Source of the DNA: an uncultured Bacteroidales bacterium
Lineage (GTDB): Bacteria > Bacteroidota > Bacteroidia > Bacteroidales > P3
NCBI GenBank assembly: GCA_947174375.1
Contig: CAMWIS010000096.1
Location: 1 to 6,055, forward strand
Reading direction: 5' to 3'
DNA length: 6,055 nucleotides
Of this stretch, positions 1-6,055 are shown piece after piece. How positions within the stretch are numbered: position 1 is the stretch's first letter; every line of letters begins with the position of its first letter. Both the position numbers and the translations under genes were made by a program. The notes under the pieces were generated by a model. It was not told where the DNA came from and did no database searches. It was given only the letters and a program-made list of their open reading frames with translations.

Positions 1-2244
1 ATAGCGGGAGCCCACGGCATAGTAGCCCACGGCCTCGGCCGCCGCCCCCGGTTTTTTCTTATACCATACCAGGCGGAATTCGGACGGCAGGTTGCGGATG
101 CCGCGCGCATACAAGGCCACGGTGGAGCCGCTGCACACGCCCACCGTATCGTCGGCGGTCTTGGTGGCGGCCGGGCCGACGCTGACCGGTGCCGAGGACG
201 GCAAACGCGGATAGACGCGTTCGGTCAACACCGAGTCCCACAGCAGGCAGGCGCGGTCGCTTTCGGTAATGGCGGCGCGGTAGTAGTCGTAGTAGCCGCC
301 GCGCGGCAACATGCACCACACCGTTTCTTCGTCCGTTTCAACGGGGGTGTCGTAGGTGATATACTTGTCGTAAACGAGTTCGTCGTCGTTGCGGAACCAA
401 CGCAGGCGGAAACGGGTGCCCGTATGGCGGTGCACGAGGCCGAACGAGAGAGAGTCGGCGCAGTCGGTGTTGACCTTATCGGAGCCGAACGTGGAATGCG
501 CGATCATATAGCCCGGCGCAACGACGTTGGGCTTGATGGTGGCCGTGGCCGTGGCGCTGCCCACACAGGCCTTGTCGCTCGTAAGGACGCAGGTTACGGT
601 AGCCCCCGACCGCAGCATATAGGTCTTGAAGACCGGGTCGGCGCCGGCGAACACTTCGGAGCCGTTGATACGCCAGCTGTAGTGCGGGTGTTCGCCCTCG
701 TTGACGGGCTTGGCCGTAAACGTCATCTCGGTCATTTCGCAGGCCGAGCCGTTTTTGTCTTCGATGGTGAGCCCCGCCACGGTGGCGTCCAGAATGCGTA
801 CCGTGTCGGTGAAACGCGTGGTTTTGCGCGTGGTGGCGTCGGATACATCCACGTGTACGACGCAGGGGTTATACAGACGCAGACGGGCCGTGGGGCCGTC
901 CTGCGCGGTTTCAAATTTGGGCGCCGTAAGCTTCGGATCCGGATCCAGGTTCTCGGCCGTCCAATAATACAGATAGCGGCCCGTACCGCCGCGCACGCTC
1001 ACTTTGAGGGTGACCGTCGTATTCAATTTGGCCATCGCGCAGATATAGGCCGGGGTCATCGCCATCTCGGCTTCCATGTCGGCGCCCACCACGTTGACGC
1101 TCTGCCGTTTTTCGAGCGCGCAATAACGGTCTTGGACGCGCACGGTGAACCACTGCGGTTTGCGCAAGGCGCGCGACAGGTTCTCCACCTCCAGGCGCTT
1201 GCCCCGGTCGGCCATCAAATCGGCCATATAGGGCGTTTGCACGAGTTCGGCCGGCTTCCACCAAAAGCTGTAGGGCGGATAGCCGCCGAGCACCGACGCG
1301 TTGAGGACGGCCTCGCCGTCGAGATCGACGATGGTGTCTTTGGGGATGGTGAGGTTAAGCCCGTTGTCCAACACGAGATAGTTGACCGTGTCGAAGGCCG
1401 AGCAGCCCGCCTTGTCGGTGATTTTGACCTTGAACATATAGGGCCCCGGGTCGAGCGGGTGGAATATCGGGTACTGCGCGCGGGGCTCGGCGATGGAAGG
1501 CCGGTAGGCCGACGTGACCGGCGAAATGTCTTCCCAATAGAACTGCACGCCGCCTTCGGCCCACAGACGCGTTTCGCTCAGCACGCAGACCGTGGTGTCG
1601 GAAAAGGCGTGTACTTCGGGCGGGGCGGAAGGCCGCACGTAGGGCATATCGAAGGTGGGGAACACCGTGCCCGCCTCTTTGACGATAAAGTGGCTGTAGT
1701 CCACCGCGGACGGGTATTGGGAACCCACCACCAGGTCGATGGCCCCCTCGCCCTCCTGTTTGTACTGGACGCGGAAGCGGAACAACAGCTGACCGGATTT
1801 GAGCGTCACGAAATTGCGTCCGCCGCCGTAAGCGGGGTTGGCGTACCAGTTGAACGCAAACACGTGGTCGGGCACGTTGGCGAAGCCCTTTTCGCTGTAG
1901 TTGGAGCCCGGCGAACCCTGGGAACGCAAGGCATCGTACAAATCCGTGACCAAACCGCCGCTCACGGGCTCCACAATCAGGTAATCCGGAAAGCGGAAAC
2001 CCAACGTAAAGTCGCAGACTTCAATCGGCTCGGGCGTTTCGATATATACAGGTACGTCGTATTCCTGGCCGGGGCACATCTGCACATCCGGAATCACGAT
2101 ACGGATGTCCGGACGCGAAGCCGAAGCCGCCAATGGAACTGTTTTCTGGGCGTATGCCGCTGTGGCCATGCCACAAATGGAAAGCCACCAAATCGCGGAC
2201 AGTCGCCATGCCGTCCGTCGCACCGTCTTCAGAATATGTATCAT
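1..2244 (-). CDS. Large exported protein with N-terminal cohesin-like domain and Ig/PKD-like modules (3' end outside window)
   Basis: The minus-strand frame is open from an ATG at 2244 to the left edge, giving 748 codons without a stop; the C-terminus is not visible. An in-frame TGA lies just upstream with no other ATG between, so this start is well supported. Residues 1-32 form a Sec signal peptide: basic K6, R9, R10, R14, a hydrophobic stretch to A30, and cleavage likely at AYA|Q. Residues about 46-190 resemble a cohesin domain. Ig/PKD-like modules follow: about 207-292 (ending in the GYxFxVxITDxxGC style), about 297-386 (with PPYSFWWKP), about 390-490, and about 495-580 (W524-RING, then VTCVLTSDKAC). 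The last visible part is Tyr- and Cys-containing with no domain I can name. It lies 20 bases after the PorP/SprF gene, so it is probably co-transcribed with it and is a T9SS surface protein. Whether it ends in a type A or type B sorting domain cannot be seen. I see no catalytic domain. Function is inferred from architecture and context. Confidence 0.93.
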   Translation of the reverse strand, partial: MIHILKTVRRTAWRLSAIWWLSICGMATAAYAQKTVPLAASASRPDIRIVIPDVQMCPGQEYDVPVYIETPEPIEVCDFTLGFRFPDYLIVEPVSGGLVTDLYDALRSQGSPGSNYSEKGFANVPDHVFAFNWYANPAYGGGRNFVTLKSGQLLFRFRVQYKQEGEGAIDLVVGSQYPSAVDYSHFIVKEAGTVFPTFDMPYVRPSAPPEVHAFSDTTVCVLSETRLWAEGGVQFYWEDISPVTSAYRPSIAEPRAQYPIFHPLDPGPYMFKVKITDKAGCSAFDTVNYLVLDNGLNLTIPKDTIVDLDGEAVLNASVLGGYPPYSFWWKPAELVQTPYMADLMADRGKRLEVENLSRALRKPQWFTVRVQDRYCALEKRQSVNVVGADMEAEMAMTPAYICAMAKLNTTVTLKVSVRGGTGRYLYYWTAENLDPDPKLTAPKFETAQDGPTARLRLYNPCVVHVDVSDATTRKTTRFTDTVRILDATVAGLTIEDKNGSACEMTEMTFTAKPVNEGEHPHYSWRINGSEVFAGADPVFKTYMLRSGATVTCVLTSDKACVGSATATATIKPNVVAPGYMIAHSTFGSDKVNTDCADSLSFGLVHRHTGTRFRLRWFRNDDELVYDKYITYDTPVETDEETVWCMLPRGGYYDYYRAAITESDRACLLWDSVLTERVYPRLPSSAPVSVGPAATKTADDTVGVCSGSTVALYARGIRNLPSEFRLVWYKKKPGAAAEAVGYYAVGSRY
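1675..2109 (-). other. Cohesin-like domain within the downstream exported protein
   Basis: Residues about 46-190 of the protein starting at 2244 follow the cohesin pattern. A first strand (DIRIVIPDV) leads to the C-PGQEYDVPVYIE segment, matching the family's 'pGdtvtVPV' strand. Next come CDFTLGFRFPDYLIVEPVSGG, like 'fdftl.yDp..L....v..G', then FAFNWYA, like the 'f.w' strand, and finally GQLLFRFRVQYK followed by a Gly-rich turn and AIDLVV, like 'L.tl.F.vk....g...i.l'. Such domains also occur in Bacteroidota surface proteins unrelated to cellulosomes, where they are probably simple beta-sandwich modules. The call comes from pattern reading by eye; a related CBM-like beta-sandwich is the main alternative. 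Confidence 0.62.
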
Positions 2245-2264
2245 GCGGTTCTTCTTGTGTGCTG
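2245..2264 (-). other. 20-base spacer between the PorP/SprF gene and the cohesin-like gene
   Basis: The spacer starts right after the TAA stop of the PorP/SprF gene and holds an A-rich purine stretch (AAGAAGAA) about 5 bases before the ATG at 2244, but no clear Shine-Dalgarno sequence. An A-rich leader without a strong Shine-Dalgarno is usual for Bacteroidota. There is no room for a promoter or hairpin terminator, which supports read-through from the upstream genes. Confidence 0.55.
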
Positions 2265-3197
2265 TTAATCAAACGCGTTTATCGGCATCGTGTTGTGATA
2301 CGGGCAGGACAGGCAGCCACGGTAGGTCAGCACGAATTCGTGCGACGGCATCGTGAACCGGTGCCGGATATTGCCCAGGGGGATGTCGCAGGCATAGCTG
2401 AACGTGAAATGCGGCCCGATGTTGACGCCCGCCATGATGACGGCGGCGTCCAGACGGTAGCCCACCCCGAAATGGAGCAAGTCGTGGTAGAACACCCGCA
2501 TGCTGATGTCGAGGTTGGTGGCACGGCCCGCCATACGCATGACCAACATCGGGTACAGGGCCCAATCGCGGTTGATCTTGCCCAGGTAGCCGAAATAGTA
2601 ATAGGCGTGGAGTTGCAGTTTCTTGGAGTCTTTGGTGATGCGGATGGGCAGGTGCTGCACCGATACCCCCGCCACGATTTCGCGCGTGTAGAACTCAACG
2701 CCCAAGCCGAGGTCGAGGTTGGGCTTGGTTTTCAAGTCCGCGTCCACCGCCGGCCCGTACGAACCGTCGGGCAGAATGATGTTCTTGTAGAAGCCGTGCA
2801 CGACCCCTGCATCGACGCCGAACGAGAAGAAGGCCTCCTGCCCCACCTGCAGGTGGTAGGCGTACGACAGCTTGGCCAAAAAGTCGGTTTCCACGTTTTG
2901 GTTCCACTCGTAAACCGTGAGGCCCACGCCCATCTTCTTACCCATGAAAAACTGGGTGGCGTTCAGCAGGCGGTAGGAAGGCCGGTCGTGCCCCCCGCCC
3001 CACCACTGTTCGCGGTCGGTCAAAGAGGCCCTAAACAACTCATCCGTGCCGACAATCGCCGCCGGGCTGTAAAACAACCGGTTGGCGTAGAACTGACTGA
3101 ACTGCGCGTCCTGCTGGGCCCGGGCGCCCCCCGCCATAGCGAGAAGCGCCATCCCGGCCATAATCAGTTTCTTCATCTTTTTCATTTTCATCATCAT
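2265..3197 (-). CDS. PorP/SprF family type IX secretion system outer-membrane protein
   Basis: This is a complete 310-residue protein, within the usual length of the family. Residues 1-27 are a Sec signal peptide (Lys/Met-rich start, hydrophobic core, cleavage likely at ARA|QQ). The mature protein opens with DAQFSQFYANRLFYSPAAIVG, the family signature usually written QDPQFSQYY...NPA..G. The rest has the alternating, Gly- and aromatic-rich strands of an outer-membrane beta-barrel, including YYYFGYLGKIN, LDISMRVFYHDLLHFGVGYR, FTFSYACDIPLGNI and a late SHEFVLTY strand, all at positions expected for the family. In known systems SprF-type proteins are needed to export and hold a partner protein bearing a CHU_C (type B) C-terminal domain. 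Here such a protein is encoded 15 bases upstream, so the two are a likely pair. The start at 3197 is fixed on one side by an in-frame TAG immediately before it and supported by an AGGAGG 10 bases upstream; further Met codons at residues 2, 3, 5 and 8 leave small uncertainty. The last 16 or so residues form an unusual tail with a CLSC pair. Which of PorP or SprF it resembles more cannot be told by eye. Confidence 0.93.
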   Translation of the reverse strand: MMMKMKKMKKLIMAGMALLAMAGGARAQQDAQFSQFYANRLFYSPAAIVGTDELFRASLTDREQWWGGGHDRPSYRLLNATQFFMGKKMGVGLTVYEWNQNVETDFLAKLSYAYHLQVGQEAFFSFGVDAGVVHGFYKNIILPDGSYGPAVDADLKTKPNLDLGLGVEFYTREIVAGVSVQHLPIRITKDSKKLQLHAYYYFGYLGKINRDWALYPMLVMRMAGRATNLDISMRVFYHDLLHFGVGYRLDAAVIMAGVNIGPHFTFSYACDIPLGNIRHRFTMPSHEFVLTYRGCLSCPYHNTMPINAFD

Positions 3198-3206
3198 CTA
3201 CTGCCG

Positions 3207-3213
3207 CCCTCCT
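3207..3213 (-). promoter_or_regulatory. Shine-Dalgarno-like site for the PorP/SprF gene
   Basis: The minus strand reads AAGTAAGGAGGGCGGCAG and then TAGATG: an AGGAGGG sits directly on the end of the upstream gene's TAA stop and ends 9 bases before the ATG at 3197. This spacing favours the first of the clustered ATG codons. Bacteroidota genes often lack a strong Shine-Dalgarno sequence, so this good match is of note. Its position at the stop codon would suit re-initiation by ribosomes finishing the upstream gene. That last point is inference. Confidence 0.6.
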
Positions 3214-6055
3214 TACTTTTTCTTGTTGAATACGGTGACCGCACCCTTGACATACGTAAAGCCGTCGTTGGTCGGCAACTTGACCGTATAGTAGTACGTG
3301 CCGCCGTCCACAAGCTTGCCGCCGCGACGGGCATCCCAGCCGAGGCCATCGTCTATGGCCTTGACGAGACGACCCCACGAGTCATGGATTTCCACTTGGA
3401 ATTCCGGGAACAGGATGCAGGCTTCCGGGTAATTCGGGTCATTGCAAACCATGGCGTTCGGCAACTGCAGCACCGTGAGGTCAACCGAGTCGTAGCTGCG
3501 GCAACCATTCCGGTCGGCCACGGCCACGTAAACCCGGCGTTCGGCGCCCTGCTCAAAGTCGAAGTCCGTCTTGTAGAGGTAGTTGTCCGTTTGCCGTTTG
3601 TCTATCAGTTGGTCGATGCCGCCGTCTTCGGCCACGGTATAGCTGTAGTAGTTATACAGGTCGAAGCGCGAAGGATGCGGCGTAAAGAACACCACCTGGT
3701 TTTCGTAGTAGCGGTTGTGACGCATATTGGGCATGGCCTCCAGCACGACGTGTTGCGTCTGGTAGTAGGCCACGTAAGCCCGCATCTGAACCGACAGGCC
3801 TTCGCCGCCGCGTTCCGTGATCGTGCAGCCGAATTCGGCCACCGAGCCGTCGAAGTAGAACGCAAAGACGGAATCGGGCAAGGGGCTCAGGCCGGCGTCT
3901 TCCACCTCGGCCGCCGTAAGCGGTTCGATGCCCTCCCAGGCGTAAACCAGCGGGGCGTCGCCACCGGAGGTGCGCGGGGTAATCAAGCCGATGCTGTTCT
4001 TACACGTGGTGATGCGGAGCGTATCGCCCACCTGGACGACTTTCAAGGCCGTGTCGGGTTCGGGCGAGAGGCCGCTGCCGTCGCCGGCCGTTTCGAACGG
4101 GAAGGCCGGGACAACGACCACCGCTTCGGTGGAGTCGTAGTTAAAGCTGCTGGCTACGATTAAGGTAACCGTGTCGGTTATCGAACAGCCGTATTGGTTG
4201 GTTACCGTGGCGTAGAAATCGTAGGAGCCACTCGTGGGAATCGGGCGCGTGGAGGTGGTGGCCTCCGTGGCGTTGTGGAGCCATTCGGCCGGCGACCATA
4301 CCACCGTGCTGCCTTCCGGAACGGATACGCTCAGCGTGGCGCTGTCAACCACCGTAACCGACTCGGGTTCTACCTTGGCCGTACCCTTGGCGGGCAAGGC
4401 GTGAACCGTGAGCGTCTTGGCGGCGCAGGCCATCGGGTTGACGAACGGCAGCGTCGGGTCGGCCTTGACGCGGACTTCGACCGCATACTGGCCGTTGTCC
4501 GCCGGCGTTACCTTAGACGGGTCGAACGTGAACACGTCCGCCGTGGCGTCGGGCATGGCCGTGCCGTTGACGTACCAGGCGTAGGCGGGGTTGGCGCCGC
4601 CGTCGGTGACTATGGCCTTGAGGTCAAGCGTGCCGTCGGCGCAGAGCTCGTCGGGCGCGTCTTCGATATCCACCGTCATCACGTGCATTTCCGCTTCCGC
4701 CATATCCTCACCGCAGAAGTTGTGGAGCGTGATGCGGATTACCGTGCCCCTGTCTTCGGGCGTGGCCGGGCCGTAGGTATATACGGCATCCTGTTCCGTC
4801 ATCCCTTCCACCGGCTGGTATTCCGCGCCCGGACGCTTGATTTCCCATTCGTAGCGGTACGATTCGTGCGTAGCGTTGGGCTTGAACACATAGTTGTATT
4901 CGTCGCACGAGCCTTCGTCTTCGAAGGGTTCAAACGCCAGGTCTTCCGGCAGCGGTTCGGAAACCACGAGCGTAAGGATGGGCGTGGAGTCGGCGTAGTT
5001 GTAGATGGCATGGCCGTCCGCATCCTCCCCTACCGAGTCGGCATAGGCCTTGGAGATGAACTGCATGCCGTGCCACGAGAAATGGACGCCGGCCAAGGCC
5101 AAATCGTGCCGGTCGTAGTCCATATCGAATACGTACGGTTGGTAATCGTAATTAGAACCCATACGCCGCTCATTGAACAGCGGCTTCCACTCGTCGTCGG
5201 GGCCGAAGCGGAAGAACCACTGGCGCGTGGCGATAACCACGTCGTCGTTTTCTTCCGACTGGACGCCCTTACGCAGTTCCGTAATCAGGTCGGCATAACC
5301 GTCGTTGATTTCTTCGTCACCGCACTTGATGTAGTAGGCCGACGAAATCCGGTGTTTTTCCTCCCACTTCGTGGCGGGATTTTCCGGGTCTTGCAACTTG
5401 ACGGCAATGACGCGGTCGGTGGGCAGGTTCATCTTATCCAAATCGTCGATGGTGGTGCCGTAAGGCAACGTGTCTTCGGCGTACATGAAGTCGGCCGCCC
5501 ATTCCAGCAACAGGTCGGTATAGATACGCAACGTGTCGGTGTTGGAGGTCTTTTCGGCGCAATCGCTCCGCAATACGGCGTAGTAGCGCGAAAGGTCGTG
5601 GATTTCGTAGTTCAGGTTGACCACCTTGAGCACCCTGCCGTGCAACTCGCCCTCCGCCTGGAACGTATAGGTGTCGGGGTCGATGTCGGCATCATCCTGC
5701 GCTTTCGCCTCTACCGGCGTTTCGCTGTCTTTGAGTATCTGATACCAGTCGAGGACGGTATCGCCGTAGAGATGCAGTTCTTCATCGGTCAGCACCCGTA
5801 CCTTCGACCAGTCGATGGAGTCGAGTTCCGTCACGTCGTCGCCCACATAGATGATGGCCGTCATTTCCGTCCAGTTCTGGGCTTCTTCGCCGGCCTCGGG
5901 CGCATCACCGTGCGCCGGGTTGGGCGCGATGTCGATATATACGCGCAGGTCTTTGACCGGCTTGACGACGAGCGTCATCACGTCGCTGGTGTACTTGTCG
6001 CCGTCGGTGAGTTCGAGCTTGAAGCGGTAACGGTCAAACGCGTAAGGCGCATCGG
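3213..6055 (-). CDS. Large T9SS surface protein with Ig/PKD-like modules and divergent CHU_C (type B) C-terminal domain (5' end outside window)
   Basis: The minus-strand frame is open from the right edge to a TAA at 3213-3215, giving 946 visible codons. A GTG at 5981 is not a convincing start: the frame continues upstream and reads as the end of a beta-sandwich module (YRFKLELTDGDKYTSD). The visible protein is acidic and modular. From right to left, 5030-6055 holds long, poorly recognisable modules with a diverged repeat; 4672-4920 holds an Ig/PKD-like module (YRYEWEIKRPG); 4430-4670 an Ig-like module (YAWYVNGT, then DNGQYAVEVRV); 4150-4375 a PKD-like module ending VTNQYGCSITDTV; 3735-4145 a less clear stretch; 3465-3734 a module ending VAVADRNGCRSYDSV. 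The last 83 residues are a CHU_C-like sorting domain. No enzyme signature was seen. Together with the adjacent PorP/SprF gene this looks like a SprB-type adhesin or other surface-fibre protein, exported by the T9SS. The exact role (adhesion, motility or matrix) cannot be read from the sequence. The true full length is unknown. Confidence 0.93.
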   Translation of the reverse strand, partial: DAPYAFDRYRFKLELTDGDKYTSDVMTLVVKPVKDLRVYIDIAPNPAHGDAPEAGEEAQNWTEMTAIIYVGDDVTELDSIDWSKVRVLTDEELHLYGDTVLDWYQILKDSETPVEAKAQDDADIDPDTYTFQAEGELHGRVLKVVNLNYEIHDLSRYYAVLRSDCAEKTSNTDTLRIYTDLLLEWAADFMYAEDTLPYGTTIDDLDKMNLPTDRVIAVKLQDPENPATKWEEKHRISSAYYIKCGDEEINDGYADLITELRKGVQSEENDDVVIATRQWFFRFGPDDEWKPLFNERRMGSNYDYQPYVFDMDYDRHDLALAGVHFSWHGMQFISKAYADSVGEDADGHAIYNYADSTPILTLVVSEPLPEDLAFEPFEDEGSCDEYNYVFKPNATHESYRYEWEIKRPGAEYQPVEGMTEQDAVYTYGPATPEDRGTVIRITLHNFCGEDMAEAEMHVMTVDIEDAPDELCADGTLDLKAIVTDGGANPAYAWYVNGTAMPDATADVFTFDPSKVTPADNGQYAVEVRVKADPTLPFVNPMACAAKTLTVHALPAKGTAKVEPESVTVVDSATLSVSVPEGSTVVWSPAEWLHNATEATTSTRPIPTSGSYDFYATVTNQYGCSITDTVTLIVASSFNYDSTEAVVVVPAFPFETAGDGSGLSPEPDTALKVVQVGDTLRITTCKNSIGLITPRTSGGDAPLVYAWEGIEPLTAAEVEDAGLSPLPDSVFAFYFDGSVAEFGCTITERGGEGLSVQMRAYVAYYQTQHVVLEAMPNMRHNRYYENQVVFFTPHPSRFDLYNYYSYTVAEDGGIDQLIDKRQTDNYLYKTDFDFEQGAERRVYVAVADRNGCRSYDSVDLTVLQLPNAMVCNDPNYPEACILFPEFQVEIHDSWGRLVKAIDDGLGWDARRGGKLVDGGTYYYTVKLPTNDGFTYVKGAVTVFNKKK
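3216..3464 (-). other. Divergent CHU_C / gliding motility-associated C-terminal (type B sorting) domain
   Basis: The final 83 residues align by eye with the CHU_C family. An opening LPNA is followed by FQVEIHDSWGRLV (family: y.l.IFNRWGe.V), then GWDARRGGKLVDGGTYYYTVKL (family: WDG...Gk.vpdGvYvY.i), and a last strand FTYVKGAVTVF (family: ykG.VtLi). In known T9SS substrates this domain directs secretion and surface attachment. It departs from the family after LPNA: the usual FTPNGDG.ND loop is replaced by MVCNDPNYPEACILF, which carries two cysteines. Identity as a CHU_C relative is well supported by the other three blocks and by the neighbouring PorP/SprF gene. Confidence 0.8.
5100..5615 (-). 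repeat. Diverged internal protein repeat in the upstream surface protein
   Basis: Two segments share a [LM][ND]Y[DE]xHDL core: LNYEIHDL at 5592-5615 and MDYDRHDL at 5100-5123, 164 codons apart. Each is followed, after a Tyr/Phe-rich strand, by a hydrophobic strand that looks like a module boundary (DTLRIYTDLLLEW at about 5500-5541; ILTLVVSEPLPEDL at about 4935-4985). A similar boundary strand (TLVVKPVKDL) appears near 5945-5975. This suggests tandem beta-sandwich modules of about 150-190 residues that have diverged widely. The repeat is short and was seen only at protein level. Confidence 0.45.

Noticed and set aside
59..319. Small minus-strand frames inside the large genes, such as this one and those near 911-1264, 2327-2698 and 3605-3865
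   Set aside because: They overlap the long minus-strand genes in other frames, have skewed Arg/Pro/Thr-rich composition, and carry no signal or motif.
928..946. HindIII site followed by two adjacent BamHI sites, resembling a cloning polylinker
   Set aside because: The bases code in frame for an ordinary Leu-Asp-Pro-Asp-Pro-Lys stretch within the exported protein, the frame is uninterrupted on both sides, and no vector sequence is present.
424..2268. Plus-strand open frame of 614 codons
   Set aside because: It is codon-aligned antisense to the minus-strand exported protein, which has a signal peptide and recognisable modules. The plus-strand translation is rich in Arg, His and Gly, has no signal peptide or domain, and looks like a mirror of GC-rich codons.
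3191..3199. Short ATG tandem at the PorP/SprF start as a phase-variable repeat
   Set aside because: It is only three copies of a trinucleotide; gain or loss of a unit would not shift the frame.
2133..4163. Plus-strand open frame of 676 codons
   Set aside because: It spans the PorP/SprF gene and the end of the CHU_C protein gene in mirror frame, crosses their junction, and encodes no recognisable protein.
5979..5981. GTG as the start of the large upstream protein
   Set aside because: The frame stays open to the window edge and the upstream residues read as part of a beta-sandwich module. There is no signal peptide after the GTG, which an exported protein would need.

Overview
The window fits a fairly GC-rich member of the Bacteroidota, probably of the Bacteroidales. 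The evidence is a PorP/SprF-family outer-membrane protein beside large secreted proteins built from Ig/PKD-like modules, one of which ends in a divergent CHU_C-type (gliding motility-associated, type B) C-terminal domain. This gene pairing is a hallmark of the type IX secretion system (T9SS). Genus and species cannot be judged from the sequence.

Layout: all coding is on the minus strand, so reading runs from high to low coordinates. Three genes lie head to tail with only 15 and 20 bases between them and fill the window completely. (1) 6055 to 3213 is the 3' part (946 codons plus two bases) of a large, acidic, multidomain surface protein. Its start lies beyond the right edge, and it ends in the divergent CHU_C domain. 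(2) 3197 to 2265 is a complete 310-residue PorP/SprF-like protein with a signal peptide and the usual N-terminal family signature. (3) 2244 to 1 is the first 748 codons of another large exported protein. It has a signal peptide, a cohesin-like domain and then a series of Ig/PKD-like modules, and it runs off the left edge.

How they work together (inference from known sprB-sprF pairs): the CHU_C-type protein is exported by the Sec system, carried across the outer membrane by the T9SS, and kept at the surface with the help of its partner PorP/SprF protein. The third protein is a likely additional surface or structural component of the same cluster. Tight spacing and shared strand suggest one operon whose promoter lies outside the window. 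A Shine-Dalgarno-like AGGAGG directly after the first gene's stop codon supports the porP/sprF start.

No RNA genes, mobile elements, CRISPR arrays, terminators or intergenic stretches longer than 20 bases were seen. Two very long plus-strand open frames are antisense mirrors of the real genes. The most interesting points are the CHU_C domain lacking the usual TPNGDG-type motif, the cohesin-like domain in the downstream protein, and a diverged internal repeat in the upstream protein.
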